Positions 16,642-26,592 of a stretch of DNA of 64,000 nucleotides are shown here, piece by piece. Numbering within the stretch: position 1 is the first letter of the stretch; every line of letters starts with the position of its first letter. Location: the NCBI RefSeq assembly GCF_009996735.1, contig NZ_JAACYI010000016.1:29576-93575 (forward strand), given 5' to 3'. The notes beneath the pieces were generated by a model, which saw only the letters and a program-made list of their open reading frames with translations, did not search any database and was not told the origin of the DNA. The translations under genes were made by a program, and so were the position numbers. Source of the DNA: Cellulomonas sp. APG4. Lineage in GTDB: Bacteria > Actinomycetota > Actinomycetes > Actinomycetales > Cellulomonadaceae.

Positions 16642-17295
16642 GTGAACGACACCAGCCAGGCATCCACGGTCGCCTCGGGCGCGGTCCCGCGTGACGCACG
16701 CGGTGAGGGCCCGAGCTTCGGCCTCAACGACCACATCTTCAACCGGCTGCTGCGCGAGCGGATCATCTGGCTGGGGTCCGAGGTCCGCGACGAGAACGCC
16801 AACGCGATCTGCGCGCAGATGATGCTCCTCGCCGCGGAGGACCCGGACAAGGACATCTACCTCTACATCAACTCGCCCGGCGGCTCGATCACGGCCGGCA
16901 TGGCGATCTACGACACCATGCAGTACATCCAGCCCGACGTCGCCACCGTCGCGATGGGCATGGCCGCGTCGATGGGGCAGTTCCTGCTGTCGTCGGGTGC
17001 CAAGGGCAAGCGCTACGCGACCCCGCACGCGCGGGTCATGATGCACCAGCCCTCGGGCGGGATCGGCGGCACGGCCACCGACGTGCGCATCAACGCCGAG
17101 CTCATCCTCCACATGAAGAAGGTGCTCGCGGAGCTCATCGCCGAGCAGACCGGCAAGTCCGTCGAGCAGATCAACACCGACTCCGACCGCGACCGGTGGT
17201 TCACCGCCGCCGAGGCGCTCGAGTACGGGTTCATCGACCACGTCGTGACCCACTCGGGCTCGGTCAGCGGGGGCGGCGGCACCACGGGCGCATGA
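16642..17295 (+). CDS. clpP1: ATP-dependent Clp protease proteolytic subunit 1
   Basis: A 217-residue serine peptidase of the ClpP family. The catalytic triad is Ser110 (MAASMGQ), His135 (MMHQPSGG) and Asp180 (INTDSDRD). A propeptide-like N-terminus of about 25 residues precedes the core. It forms a hetero-tetradecamer with ClpP2 in actinobacteria and degrades substrates delivered by ClpX or ClpC. GTG at 16642 follows GGAG. clpP2 begins 58 bases later on the same transcript. Confidence 0.95.
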   Translation: MNDTSQASTVASGAVPRDARGEGPSFGLNDHIFNRLLRERIIWLGSEVRDENANAICAQMMLLAAEDPDKDIYLYINSPGGSITAGMAIYDTMQYIQPDVATVAMGMAASMGQFLLSSGAKGKRYATPHARVMMHQPSGGIGGTATDVRINAELILHMKKVLAELIAEQTGKSVEQINTDSDRDRWFTAAEALEYGFIDHVVTHSGSVSGGGGTTGA

Positions 17296-17353
17296 GCCCG
17301 ACGCCGCACGTGCCCGACCCCCTCGCCGTCACCCACACCACCAGGAGCACCAC

Positions 17354-18061
17354 GTGAGCACCGAGTCGCAGTTCATCTCCCGCGCGTCCGCCCTGTCCGG
17401 CGGGTTCGCGACCGCGGGCAGCCGCGGCATCGCCCCGGCCTCGCCGTCGGCGCGGTACGTCCTGCCTCAGTTCGAGGAGCGCACCGCCTACGGCTTCAAG
17501 CGTCAGGACCCGTACACGAAGCTGTTCGAGGACCGGATCATCTTCCTCGGGGTCCAGGTCGACGACGCCTCGGCGGACGACATCATGGCCCAGCTGCTCG
17601 TCCTCGAGAGCCAGGACCCGGACCGCGACATCATCCTGTACGTCAACTCGCCCGGTGGCTCGTTCACGGCCATGACGGCGATCTACGACACCATGCAGTA
17701 CATCAAGCCGCAGATCCAGACGGTCTGCCTCGGCCAGGCCGCGTCGGCCGCGGCCGTGCTCCTCGCGGCCGGGACGCCGGGCAAGCGCCTCGCGCTGCCG
17801 AACGCACGCGTCCTCATCCACCAGCCCGCGATGGAGGGCGGCGGCTACGCGCAGGCGTCCGACATCGAGATCCACGCCAACGAGCTGATCCGCATGCGCG
17901 AGTGGCTCGAGGAGACCATCGCGCGGCACACCGGCCGGCCGGTGGACCAGGTGCGCCAGGACATCGAGCGCGACAAGATCCTCTCGGCCGAGCAGGCCAA
18001 GGCGTACGGACTCGTCGACCAGGTCCTGGAGAGCCGCAAGGCCGCTGTCGTACCCTCCTGA
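17354..18061 (+). CDS. clpP2: ATP-dependent Clp protease proteolytic subunit 2
   Basis: A 235-residue ClpP paralogue with triad Ser131 (GQAASAAA), His156 (VLIHQPAM) and Asp203 (VRQDIERD). Its longer N-terminus (about 50 residues) and the Gly-rich MEGGGYAQ handle segment distinguish it from ClpP1. GTG at 17354 has AGGAG at the right distance. A hairpin after its stop separates it from clpX. Confidence 0.95.
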   Translation: MSTESQFISRASALSGGFATAGSRGIAPASPSARYVLPQFEERTAYGFKRQDPYTKLFEDRIIFLGVQVDDASADDIMAQLLVLESQDPDRDIILYVNSPGGSFTAMTAIYDTMQYIKPQIQTVCLGQAASAAAVLLAAGTPGKRLALPNARVLIHQPAMEGGGYAQASDIEIHANELIRMREWLEETIARHTGRPVDQVRQDIERDKILSAEQAKAYGLVDQVLESRKAAVVPS

Positions 18062-18072
18062 CAGGCTCGGGA

Positions 18073-18110
18073 CACCCGGTGCCGGCCGGTCGAGCCGGCC
18101 GCACCGGGTG
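18073..18110 (+). terminator. Hairpin after clpP2
   Basis: A 16-17 bp stem with a single bulged base (CACCCGGTG at 18073-18081 pairs with CACCGGGTG at 18102-18110, continuing inward), TCGA-centred loop, 12 bases after the clpP2 stop. Likely a partial or full terminator before the clpX promoter. Confidence 0.65.
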
Positions 18111-18150
18111 GTCCTGCGGGTGAAGGACACGCCGTCCGGGGGCGCTGCGG

Positions 18151-18179
18151 CTGACATCGCGCCACACGTGGTGTGCAAT
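18151..18179 (+). promoter_or_regulatory. Promoter of clpX
   Basis: CTGACA (18151-18156) and TGCAAT (18174-18179) are separated by 17 bp, about 47 bases before the clpX start. Confidence 0.5.
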
Positions 18180-18226
18180 GGTTCGTGACGAGGGGCCCGC
18201 CGGGCTCTCCGGAGGAGGAGTGATCG

Positions 18227-19492
18227 GTGGCACGCATCGGGGACGGCGCGGACCTGCTCAAGTGCTCCTTCTGCGGGAAGAGCCAGAAGCAGGTCAAGAA
18301 GCTGATCGCCGGACCGGGCGTCTACATCTGCGACGAGTGCATCGACCTCTGCAACGAGATCATCGAGGAGGAGCTCGCCGAGGCCACGGAGACGGGCCTG
18401 GTCGAGCTGTCGAAGCCCCGCGAGATCTTCGACTTCCTCGAGCAGTACATCGTGGGCCAGGAGCAGGCCAAGCGTTCGCTCGCGGTGGCGGTCTACAACC
18501 ACTACAAGCGCATCCAGGCCGGTGAGACGGGTCGCTCCGACGACGACGTCGAGATCGCCAAGTCGAACATCCTCCTCATCGGCCCCACCGGCACGGGCAA
18601 GACCTACCTCGCCCAGACCCTCGCGAAGATGCTCAACGTGCCCTTCGCGATCGCCGACGCGACGGCGCTCACCGAGGCGGGCTACGTGGGTGAGGACGTC
18701 GAGAACATCCTCCTCAAGCTCATCCAGGCCGCCGACTTCGACGTGAAGAAGGCCGAGACCGGGATCATCTACATCGACGAGGTCGACAAGATCGCACGCA
18801 AGAGCGAGAACCCGTCGATCACGCGCGACGTCTCCGGTGAGGGCGTGCAGCAGGCCCTGCTGAAGATCATCGAGGGCACCACGGCGTCGGTGCCGCCCCA
18901 GGGCGGGCGCAAGCACCCGCACCAGGAGTTCATCCAGATCGACACGACGAACGTGCTCTTCATCGTCGCGGGAGCGTTCGCGGGTCTGGACGAGATCATC
19001 GCCACCCGGGCGCGTCGACGCGGCATCGGGTTCGGTGCCCCCATGGCGTCGGGCGAGGACGAGGACCTGTTCTCGGAGGTCCGCCCGGAGGACCTGGTGA
19101 AGTACGGCCTCATCCCCGAGTTCATCGGGCGCCTGCCCGTCGTCGCGAGCGTCTCGAAGCTCGACCAGGCGGCTCTGGTGCGGATCCTCACCGAGCCGCG
19201 CAACGCTCTCGTCAAGCAGTACCAGCGGATGTTCGAGATCGACGGGGTCGAGCTCGAGTTCGCGACGGACGCGCTCGAGGCGATCGCGGACCAGGCCCTG
19301 CTGCGGGGGACGGGCGCCCGAGGGCTGCGCGCCATCCTCGAAGAGGTGCTGCGACAGGTCATGTTCGACGTCCCCAGCCGCGACGACGTCGCGCGTGTGG
19401 TCGTCACGGCCGAGACCGTCCTCGAGAACGTCAACCCCACGATCGTGCCGCGCGAGCAGCCCAAGCGGACACCGCGCGAGAAGTCCGCCTGA
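18227..19492 (+). CDS. clpX: ATP-dependent Clp protease ATP-binding subunit ClpX
   Basis: A 421-residue AAA+ unfoldase. The N-terminal zinc-binding domain has Cys13, Cys16, Cys35 and Cys38 (CSFCGK... CDECIDLC). Walker A is GPTGTGKT near residue 122, Walker B is IIYIDEVDK, and the IGF-loop equivalent is [10 protein letters not shown], which docks on ClpP. The GTG start follows GGAGGAGG. It has its own promoter although it follows clpP1P2. Confidence 0.96.
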   Translation: MARIGDGADLLKCSFCGKSQKQVKKLIAGPGVYICDECIDLCNEIIEEELAEATETGLVELSKPREIFDFLEQYIVGQEQAKRSLAVAVYNHYKRIQAGETGRSDDDVEIAKSNILLIGPTGTGKTYLAQTLAKMLNVPFAIADATALTEAGYVGEDVENILLKLIQAADFDVKKAETGIIYIDEVDKIARKSENPSITRDVSGEGVQQALLKIIEGTTASVPPQGGRKHPHQEFIQIDTTNVLFIVAGAFAGLDEIIATRARRRGIGFGAPMASGEDEDLFSEVRPEDLVKYGLIPEFIGRLPVVASVSKLDQAALVRILTEPRNALVKQYQRMFEIDGVELEFATDALEAIADQALLRGTGARGLRAILEEVLRQVMFDVPSRDDVARVVVTAETVLENVNPTIVPREQPKRTPREKSA

Positions 19493-19497
19493 GCCGT

Positions 19498-19523
19498 CGC
19501 AGGGCCCGCTCCGGGAGCCTGCG
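19498..19523 (+). terminator. Imperfect hairpin after clpX
   Basis: CGCAG/CTGCG (19498-19502 with 19519-19523) and GCTCC/GGAGC (19508-19512 with 19514-19518) stack with a five-base bulge, six bases after the clpX stop. Confidence 0.35.
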
Positions 19524-19654
19524 CGACGTGCGTGGACGCAGCGTCGCATGATCCCCGTCCGGGGTGGCGCGTCGTCGCGACCGGGGCCAGGGTGGAGGGC
19601 ATGACATCGGCGTCGCTCGAGCGATGCCGGGGACGCCCGACCGAGAGGTGCTTC

Positions 19655-20851
19655 ATGAAGCTCGACTCGCTCAAGCCGCTGCTCGACCACGAGGGTCCGC
19701 TCACCACGGTGAGCCTCGACGTCACTCGCGCCGACGAGGCCGGTGACCGCGAGATCCGCAGCCGCTGGGGCGGGCTGCGGCGCACGCTCGAGCAGCAGGG
19801 CGCGCCCGCACGCACGCTCGACACGCTCGCAGACGTCGTGCTGCGCCCCACGCACGTGCCCGGGCCGCACGGCAGGTTCGTCGTCGCTGCGGGCGACCAG
19901 GTGCTCTTCGACCGTGTGCTCGCGGGGCCGCCGCAGCGCGACGAGGCCTTCCACGACGGGGTGCCCGCCCTCATGCCCGCCGCACAGGCCGCCGACGAGG
20001 CCGTGCGCTACCTCCTCGTCGAGGTCGACCGCTCGGGTGCCGACCTGTCGTGGTCGGGTACCGCGAGCGACCGTGCGGACGAGGCGATGGACTCCGTCGA
20101 CGGCGGTCACGACGTGCTGCACAAGGTGCGCTCGGGAGGGTGGTCCCACCGGCGGATGCAGTCACGGGTCGAGGACAGCTGGGAGCGCAACGCCGAGGCC
20201 GTCGCCGCCGAGCTCGACCGCGCAGTGGTCGAGCACCGGCCCGAGCTCGTGATGATCACCGGCGACGTGCGGGCCGTCGCCATGATCCGGGACGCGGTCA
20301 CCCGTCCGACCGCCGAGCTGCTCGTCGAGGTGCCGGGTGGCTCGCGAGCCGACGGGGTCAAGGAGGACGTCTTCGCCCAGAACGTCCACGAGGTGCTCGA
20401 GACTTTCCGTGCCCGGCGCCGCGAGGCGGTCGCCGACCGGCTGCGCGAGGGGCTCGGACGCGGGGACCAGGCGGTCACCGATCTGGGTGACGTGGTCGAG
20501 GTGCTGCGCCGGGGGCAGGTCGCCGAGCTCGTGCTGGTCCAGGACGCCGCGGGCGCGCCGACGGGTCTCGGCGAGCGCACCCTGTGGGCGGGCGCGGACG
20601 CCCTCCAGATCGCGTTGCGCCGCAGCGAGCTCGACGCCCTCGGTGGGGCACCCGAGGACGCACGCGAGCTGCGTGCCGACGTCGCGCTGCTGCGGGCGGC
20701 GATCGCGCAGGACGCCGGCGTGACGTTCGTGCTCGACGGCAGCGTGGACCTCGTCGACGGGATCGGCGCGCTGCTGCGCTGGAGCGACCCCGCCACCCCG
20801 CACGAGACGGCGCCGAGCTACACCGCCGACACCCACCGTCGGCACCGCTGA
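19655..20851 (+). CDS. baeRF2 (Vms1/eRF1-like) protein, Rv2629/Balon type
   Basis: A 398-residue protein of the bacterial/archaeal eRF1-related family whose mycobacterial member Rv2629/Msmeg1130 is the Balon-type ribosome hibernation factor. The loop that holds GGQ in release factors reads [11 protein letters not shown] (Gly161-Gly162-Trp163), so peptidyl-tRNA hydrolysis is not expected. The later eRF1-domain-3-like part includes MITGDVRAV and a [18 protein letters not shown] end. By homology it would occupy the ribosomal A site during stress. ATG at 19655 follows GAGAGGTG. It sits behind the clp genes and converges with the acyl-CoA ligase over a shared hairpin. Confidence 0.78.
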   Translation: MKLDSLKPLLDHEGPLTTVSLDVTRADEAGDREIRSRWGGLRRTLEQQGAPARTLDTLADVVLRPTHVPGPHGRFVVAAGDQVLFDRVLAGPPQRDEAFHDGVPALMPAAQAADEAVRYLLVEVDRSGADLSWSGTASDRADEAMDSVDGGHDVLHKVRSGGWSHRRMQSRVEDSWERNAEAVAAELDRAVVEHRPELVMITGDVRAVAMIRDAVTRPTAELLVEVPGGSRADGVKEDVFAQNVHEVLETFRARRREAVADRLREGLGRGDQAVTDLGDVVEVLRRGQVAELVLVQDAAGAPTGLGERTLWAGADALQIALRRSELDALGGAPEDARELRADVALLRAAIAQDAGVTFVLDGSVDLVDGIGALLRWSDPATPHETAPSYTADTHRRHR

Positions 20852-20870
20852 GCCACGGCGCGCCCCCTCG

Positions 20871-20909
20871 CGCTGAGCCCGGGCGCCCGCACGGTGCCCG
20901 GGCTCAGCG
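20871..20909. terminator. Bidirectional hairpin between convergent genes
   Basis: A perfect 14-bp stem (20871-20884 with 20896-20909, 11-base loop) spans the end of the acyl-CoA ligase gene, including its stop codon, and lies 20 bases after the baeRF2 gene. Confidence 0.75.
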
Positions 20910-22703
20910 GTAGATCGCGTCGATCTGCTCGGCGAAGTCCGAGAGCACCATCGCGCGCTTCACCTTGAGCGAGGGCGTGAGGTAGCCGTTCGCCTCGGTG
21001 AAGTCGGTGGTGAGCACGTGGACCTTGCGGATCGACTCCGCCCGTGACACCGCCTCGTTGGTGCGCTCGACCGCCCGGTCGATCGCGGCGAGGACCGCAT
21101 GGCTGCGCGCGGCCGCGGCCACGTCCATCTCCGGTAGGCCGTGGCTCGCGAGCCAGCCCGGCAGCATCTCGGCGTCGAGGGTCACCAGGGCGGCGATGAA
21201 CGGCCGACCGTCGCCCACGACGACGACCTGGCTCACGAGGGGGTGGCCGCGCAGGCGGTCCTCGAGAACCGCGGGTGCGACGTTCTTGCCGCCCGCGGTG
21301 ACGATGATCTCCTTCTTGCGTCCCGTGATCGTCAGGAACCCGTCCTCGTCGAGCGTGCCCAGGTCGCCCGTGCGGAACCAGCCGTCGTCGAGGGCGTCGC
21401 GCGTGGCCTCGGGGTTCGCGTGGTATCCGCGGAACACGTGCGCTCCCGCGACCTCGATCTCGCCGTCGTCCGCGATGCGAATCGAGGCGCCCGGGAAGGG
21501 CGGGCCCACGGTGCCGATCTTGGTCCGTTCCGGCAGGTTCACGGCCGTGGGCGCGGTGGTCTCGGTGAGCCCGTACCCCTCGAGCACCCGCAGGCCCAGC
21601 CCCCGGTAGAAGTGTCCGAGGCGCTCACCGAGCGGTGCACCGCCCGAGACCGCGTACTCGGCTGCTCCGCCGAGGGCGGCGCGCAGGCGGTGCAGCACCA
21701 GGCGGTCCGCGAGGGCGTGCTGCGCGCGCAGGGCCGCGGGCACGCCGTCGGCCGCGTCGAGCGCGCGCGAGTACGCGATCGCGGTGCGGGCGGCCCACCG
21801 GAAGAGCCGGAGCCGCACGCGGCTCGCCGACGCCTTCTGCTCGGCCGAGTTGTAGACCTTCTCGAAGACCCGCGGGACGCTCAGGATGAACGTCGGCCGG
21901 AAGGTGCCCAGGTCCGCCAGCAGGTTCTTCGTGTCGGGCGTGTGGCCCATCACGGCGCCCGAGGCGACGCACATCACCTGGATGTAGCGCGCGAAGACGT
22001 GGGCGAGCGGCATGAACAGCAGGGTGCGGGACCGCGGCTGGGCGACGACCTCGGCGAGACCCGCGACGCCCTCGAGGCTCAGCGACACGAAGTTCCCGTG
22101 CGTGAGCTCGACGCCCTTCGGGTTCCCCGTGGTGCCCGAGGTGTAGATGATCGTCGCCAGGTCCTCGGCCGACGCGAGGGCGCTGCGCCGCTCGATCTCC
22201 TCGTCCGGGACGTCGGAGCCCTCGGCGAGGAGCGTGTCGAGCCCGCCCTCGTCGATCACCAGCAGACCCGTGAGCTCGGGCAGGTCCGGTCGCGCGGCTC
22301 CCGTGACGGTCGCGTGGGCGCCCGTCTCGACGACCGCGAGCCGCACCCCCGCGTCGCGCAGGATCCAGCGCACCTGGTCGGTCGACGACGTCTCGTAGAC
22401 CGGCACCGGCACCGCGCCGGCGGACCACACCGCGAAGTCCAGGAGGGTCCACTCGTAGCGGGTCCGGCTCATGATCGACACGCGGTCGCCCGGCTCGATG
22501 CCGCGTGCGACCAGGCCCTTGGCCAGCCCGCGCACCTGATCGACGAAGCTGCGCGTCGAGATCGCCGTCCACGTGCCGCCCAGCTCGGCCTTGCGCTCGA
22601 TGAACGTGCCCTCGGGCGAGCGCTTCAGCCGGGCCGCGAGCAGGCCGGGGACGGTCAGCGACGGGTCCGGGGTGATCAGGCTCGGTGAGGTGTGCTCACG
22701 CAT
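20904..22703 (-). CDS. Long-chain fatty acid-CoA ligase (FadD15-like)
   Basis: A 599-residue AMP-forming ligase that activates fatty acids to acyl-CoA. P-loop IIYTSGTTGNPKGVE is near residue 186, the GYGLTETTAPTAVN motif near 385 and DGWFRTGDLG near 440; the catalytic-Lys region is SLKVKRAMV at the C-terminus. The architecture matches the bacterial FadD15/FACL group. ATG at 22703 has GGAG eight bases upstream, and a minus-strand TAGGGT -10 (complement of 22738-22743) is present. The stop codon lies within a bidirectional terminator. Confidence 0.9.
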   Translation of the reverse strand: MREHTSPSLITPDPSLTVPGLLAARLKRSPEGTFIERKAELGGTWTAISTRSFVDQVRGLAKGLVARGIEPGDRVSIMSRTRYEWTLLDFAVWSAGAVPVPVYETSSTDQVRWILRDAGVRLAVVETGAHATVTGAARPDLPELTGLLVIDEGGLDTLLAEGSDVPDEEIERRSALASAEDLATIIYTSGTTGNPKGVELTHGNFVSLSLEGVAGLAEVVAQPRSRTLLFMPLAHVFARYIQVMCVASGAVMGHTPDTKNLLADLGTFRPTFILSVPRVFEKVYNSAEQKASASRVRLRLFRWAARTAIAYSRALDAADGVPAALRAQHALADRLVLHRLRAALGGAAEYAVSGGAPLGERLGHFYRGLGLRVLEGYGLTETTAPTAVNLPERTKIGTVGPPFPGASIRIADDGEIEVAGAHVFRGYHANPEATRDALDDGWFRTGDLGTLDEDGFLTITGRKKEIIVTAGGKNVAPAVLEDRLRGHPLVSQVVVVGDGRPFIAALVTLDAEMLPGWLASHGLPEMDVAAAARSHAVLAAIDRAVERTNEAVSRAESIRKVHVLTTDFTEANGYLTPSLKVKRAMVLSDFAEQIDAIYR

Positions 22704-22792
22704 CGGGGCTCCAGGTGGTGGGGCTGACGGTGCCTCGACCCTAGTGCGGGTCGGAACCGTGCGCGGACGTCCGGGGGACCCACCGCGGTCCG

Positions 22793-23686
22793 TCATCGCC
22801 AGGGGTCGAAGACGGCCGCCGCGGCGGCGTCGTCGGCGGCGCCCGGCCGGACCAGCCCCGGGATGGCGTCCGCGATCGCAGCGGCCAGCCTCGCGCCCGC
22901 GGTGCGGTCACCGGCGATCGCGTCGGGGACCGCGGACGCGGGTGCCGCGAAGACGACCTCGGCGATCCCGGCGGACCACGCCGTCGTCCGGCACATGGGG
23001 CACGGCTCGCAGCTCGACACGACGACGGCTCCCGTCAGGTCGGCCGTCCCCGTGCGCCGCGCCGCGTCGCGGATCGCGGCCACCTCCGCGTGAGCGGTCG
23101 GGTCCACGGTGGCCGACTGCGCGTTCACCCCGGTGCCGATGACGACGCCGTCGCGCACCACGAGGGCCGCGAACGGCTCCTGCCCGGTCCGGCCGTTCGC
23201 CGCGGCGAGCTCGACGGCGAGGGCGAGCACACCTGCCTCGCCGCCCAGCTCGTCCACGGTTGCGCCCACGTGGTCCGCACGCTCGAGCCCACCGAGCTCG
23301 GTGAACAGCGTGAGGTGCGCGTCCGCGGTCGCGACCACCCGGGAGTTCAGCGACTCCCACGGCGTCCGGACGGGGCGTGCCAGCACGGTCGCACCGGCGG
23401 CGGCCAGCGCGTCGGTCGCCGCGGTGGCGTCGTCGACCTCGACCGCCAGGCGCACCGCGGTCGAGGCGACGCCGTCGGTCTCGACCTGCGCGATGAAGCG
23501 TGACTGCGCCGGGTTGGCGAGCTCGAGCGTGGCGCGTCCGGCGTCCAGGATCACCACGCGTGCCCCGTCGGGACCTGAGAACGCCGCCTGCTCGCGCATG
23601 CCGAGCACGTCGCGGAACCAGTGCAGGGTCCGGGTGAGCTCGTCGTCGTCGCGGACGTTCAGGACGGTGCGCAGCTGGTGGGTCAT
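22793..23686 (-). CDS. VOC-domain / CMP-dCMP deaminase-type fusion protein
   Basis: A 297-residue two-domain protein. Residues 1-130 look like a VOC (glyoxalase/dioxygenase) fold: LNVRDDDELTRTLHWFRDVLGM and a C-terminal HLTLFTELGG. Residues 150-297 are a cytidine/guanine-deaminase-type domain with His199-Ala-Glu201 (zinc ligand and proton shuttle) and Cys229/Cys232 in CEPCPMC. The zinc set is complete, so deaminase activity is expected, most likely on a guanine-like or other amino-purine or pterin substrate (inference). I know of no characterised enzyme with this fusion. Leaderless start: minus-strand TAGCGT six bases before the ATG. Confidence 0.75.
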   Translation of the reverse strand: MTHQLRTVLNVRDDDELTRTLHWFRDVLGMREQAAFSGPDGARVVILDAGRATLELANPAQSRFIAQVETDGVASTAVRLAVEVDDATAATDALAAAGATVLARPVRTPWESLNSRVVATADAHLTLFTELGGLERADHVGATVDELGGEAGVLALAVELAAANGRTGQEPFAALVVRDGVVIGTGVNAQSATVDPTAHAEVAAIRDAARRTGTADLTGAVVVSSCEPCPMCRTTAWSAGIAEVVFAAPASAVPDAIAGDRTAGARLAAAIADAIPGLVRPGAADDAAAAAVFDPWR

Positions 23687-23692
23687 GCCCTC

Positions 23693-23698
23693 ACGCTA
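23693..23698 (-). promoter_or_regulatory. -10 box for leaderless VOC-deaminase gene
   Basis: TAGCGT on the minus strand (complement of ACGCTA) lies six bases upstream of the ATG at 23686, within the 27-base gap after valS. Confidence 0.5.
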
Positions 23699-23713
23699 GG
23701 GCGTGCCCGCGCC

Positions 23714-26395
23714 TCAGCGCCGCGGCTTGGGCTCCGCGGGCACCAGCTCGGCCCCGCGCACCTGGAGCGCCTGCTCCTCACCCTCGTCGAGCGACGGGTC
23801 GGCCTCGAGGCGGAGGTCGTACGCGCGTCCGGCCGAGCGCACGTCCGCCGCCGTGGCCTCCACGAGGGGCAGGAGCGCGGTCGGGACGGCGAGCGTCGCC
23901 GAGGTGATCTCGGTCCGCATCGACACCTTGGCCTCGGACTTCACCTTGCGCAGCGTCGCGAGCGCGCGACCGGCGGCGGCGAGGTGCGCCGGGTCTGCGT
24001 CGCCTGCGGCGGCCCGCAGCGGGGCGGCCTCGGGCCACGGCGCGCGGTGCACCGAGCCCTCCTTCCACCACGACCACACCTCTTCCGTCGCGAACGGCAG
24101 CACGGGGGCGAGCAGGCGCAGGAGGGTGTCGAGGGCGAGGGCGAGCGCGGTGCGGGCCGAGACCGTGTCGGCGGACGGTGCCGCGTCCGCGGAGCCGTAG
24201 GCGCGGTCCTTGACGAGCTCGAGGTAGTCGTCGCAGAACGTCCAGAAGTAGGTCTCCGTCAGCTCGAGCGCCCGCGTGTGGTCGTAGGCCTCGAGCGCCT
24301 CGGTCGCGCGGTCGACGACGTCCGCCAGGCCCGCGAGCATCGCGCGGTCCAGCACCACGGTCACGGCGGCCGGGTCCGGGGTCGTGGCGTCGCCGGCGCC
24401 GAAGCCGAGCGCAAACTTGCTCGCGTTGAGCACCTTGATCGCGAGACGGCGGCCGATCTTCATCTGGCCCACCTCGAAGGCTGCGTCCGTACCGAGGCGC
24501 GCGGACGCGGCCCAGTAGCGGACGGCGTCCGACCCGTGCTCCTCGAGCAGGCCCATCGGCGTCACGACGTTGCCCTTGGACTTCGACATCTTCTTGCGGT
24601 CGGGGTCCAGGATCCAGCCGCTGATCGCCGCGTGGCGCCAGGGCAGGCTGTCGTGCTCGAGGTGCGAGCGCACCACGGTCGAGAACAGCCACGTGCGGAT
24701 GATGTCCTGGCCCTGCGGGCGCAGGTCCATGGGGAAGACGCGCGCGAAGAGGTCGTCGTCCCAGCCCCACCCACCCGCGATCTGCGGCGTGAGCGACGAC
24801 GTCGCCCACGTGTCCATCACGTCCGCCTCACCCACGAACCCGCCGGGCACGCCGCGCTGGTCCTCGGTGTAGCCCGCGGGCACGTCGCTGCTCGGGTCGA
24901 CCGGCAGCATCGCCTCGTCGGGCACGATCGGGTGGTCGTGGTCCACCTCGCCGTCCACCGTGACGGGGTACCACAGCGGGATGGACACCCCGAAGAAGCG
25001 CTGACGCGAGATGAGCCAGTCCCCGTTGAGCCCGTTCACCCAGTTCTCGTAGCGCACGCGCATGAAGTCGGGGTGGAAGCCGAGCTCCTGGCCGCGTGCG
25101 AGCAGCTCGGCGCGCAGGTCACGGCCGTCCCAGTCGCGGCCGCCGTTGCGGATGTACCACTGGCGCGAGGTGACGATCTCGAGCGGCTTGTCGCCCTTCT
25201 CGAAGAAGTTCGCCTTGCGCTGCGTGGGCGTGGGCTCGCCGTCCAGGTCGCCCGACTCCCGCAGCGCGTCGACGACGGCGGCGCGGGCCGAGAACGTCGT
25301 CTTGCCCGCGAGCTCGGCGTACCGCGTGCGGCCGGCCTCGGTGGTGAGCCACTCCGGCGTCTCGCGCAGCAGGCGGCCGTCGCGCTGGACCACCGAGCGG
25401 GTGGGCAGCTGCAGCTCACGCCACCACTGCACGTCCGTGAGGTCGCCGAACGTGCAGCACATCGCGATGCCGGCGCCCTTGTCGGGCTCGGCCGCGGTGT
25501 GCGCGAGCACGGGCACCTCGACGTCGAACAGCGGCGAGCGCACCGTGGTCCCGAACAGGTGCTGGTAGCGCTCGTCGTCCGGATGGGCGATCAGCGCGAC
25601 GCACGCGGGGATGAGCTCGGGGCGTGTGGTCTCGATGTGGACCGGCCCGTCGGTGCCGTGGAAGGCGACGCGGTGGAAGTGCCCGGGGTAGTCGCGCGCC
25701 TCGAGCTCGGCCTGCGCGACGGCGGTCTGGAAGGTCACGTCCCACAGGCCCGGCGCCTCGGCCTGGTAGGCCTCGCCGCGCTCGAGGTTGCGCAGGAACG
25801 CCCGCTGGGCGACGGCGCGGGCGCGGGCGTCGATGGTCTGGTAGCCGTGCGACCAGTCGACCGAGAGGCCGAGCCGGCGCCACAGGGCCTCGAACTGCCG
25901 CTCGTCCTCGACCGTGAGGCGCTCGCAGAGCTCGACGAAGTTGCGCCGGCTGATCGGCAGCTGGTCGGCCGCCTTGATGCTCTTGCCGTCGCCGCCCTCG
26001 TGCGGCGGGGTGAAGCCCGGCTCGTAGGGGAGCGAGGGGTCGCAGCGCACCCCGTAGTAGTTCTGCACGCGCCGCTCGGTCGGCAGGCCGTTGTCGTCCC
26101 AGCCCATCGGGTAGAACACCTCGGCACCGCGCATGCGACGGAACCGCGCGACGACGTCGGTGTGGGTGTAGGAGAACACGTGGCCCACGTGCAGCGAGCC
26201 CGAGACGGTGGGCGGCGGCGTGTCGATCGAGTAGACCTCGTCGCGTCCGCGGCTGCGGTCGAACGCGTAGGTCCGCTGCTCGGCCCATGCGGCGTCCCAG
26301 CGGTCCTCGAGGCCGTCGAGGCTCACCTTGTCCGGTACCCGCGACGACGGCGTGGTCGTCGGGGTGCTGGCCGTGGTGGGGTGCTGGTCGCTCAT
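23714..26395 (-). CDS. valS: Valyl-tRNA synthetase
   Basis: An 893-residue class I synthetase charging tRNA-Val. The HIGH motif is HVGH (69-72) within PPPTVSGSLHVGH. The editing domain carries the ValS-type TTRPELIPACVALIAHP segment, and KKMSKSKGN is near residue 600. The C-terminal part has the anticodon-binding domain and a short arm rather than a long coiled coil. This is the archaeal-like/actinobacterial group with MCCTFGD. ATG at 26395 was chosen from the family start; no Shine-Dalgarno is seen. No T-box was found upstream. Confidence 0.95.
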   Translation of the reverse strand: MSDQHPTTASTPTTTPSSRVPDKVSLDGLEDRWDAAWAEQRTYAFDRSRGRDEVYSIDTPPPTVSGSLHVGHVFSYTHTDVVARFRRMRGAEVFYPMGWDDNGLPTERRVQNYYGVRCDPSLPYEPGFTPPHEGGDGKSIKAADQLPISRRNFVELCERLTVEDERQFEALWRRLGLSVDWSHGYQTIDARARAVAQRAFLRNLERGEAYQAEAPGLWDVTFQTAVAQAELEARDYPGHFHRVAFHGTDGPVHIETTRPELIPACVALIAHPDDERYQHLFGTTVRSPLFDVEVPVLAHTAAEPDKGAGIAMCCTFGDLTDVQWWRELQLPTRSVVQRDGRLLRETPEWLTTEAGRTRYAELAGKTTFSARAAVVDALRESGDLDGEPTPTQRKANFFEKGDKPLEIVTSRQWYIRNGGRDWDGRDLRAELLARGQELGFHPDFMRVRYENWVNGLNGDWLISRQRFFGVSIPLWYPVTVDGEVDHDHPIVPDEAMLPVDPSSDVPAGYTEDQRGVPGGFVGEADVMDTWATSSLTPQIAGGWGWDDDLFARVFPMDLRPQGQDIIRTWLFSTVVRSHLEHDSLPWRHAAISGWILDPDRKKMSKSKGNVVTPMGLLEEHGSDAVRYWAASARLGTDAAFEVGQMKIGRRLAIKVLNASKFALGFGAGDATTPDPAAVTVVLDRAMLAGLADVVDRATEALEAYDHTRALELTETYFWTFCDDYLELVKDRAYGSADAAPSADTVSARTALALALDTLLRLLAPVLPFATEEVWSWWKEGSVHRAPWPEAAPLRAAAGDADPAHLAAAGRALATLRKVKSEAKVSMRTEITSATLAVPTALLPLVEATAADVRSAGRAYDLRLEADPSLDEGEEQALQVRGAELVPAEPKPRR

Positions 26396-26592
26396 GGGGA
26401 GCGATTGTTCCAGACGTCGCGGGGCCCCATGTCCTGTCGTCGGCGCCGCCGAGCGAGGACACTGAGGTCGGGCCCTGACCGCCCTCAGGGTGTGCACGCC
26501 TGCCGCCCGGGGTCGGACCAGGGGAGTCCCCGATGCCCCGGCCCGCGGCTGTCACGCCAGGATCGGAGCACCACCTCACAGGACGGACGGAC

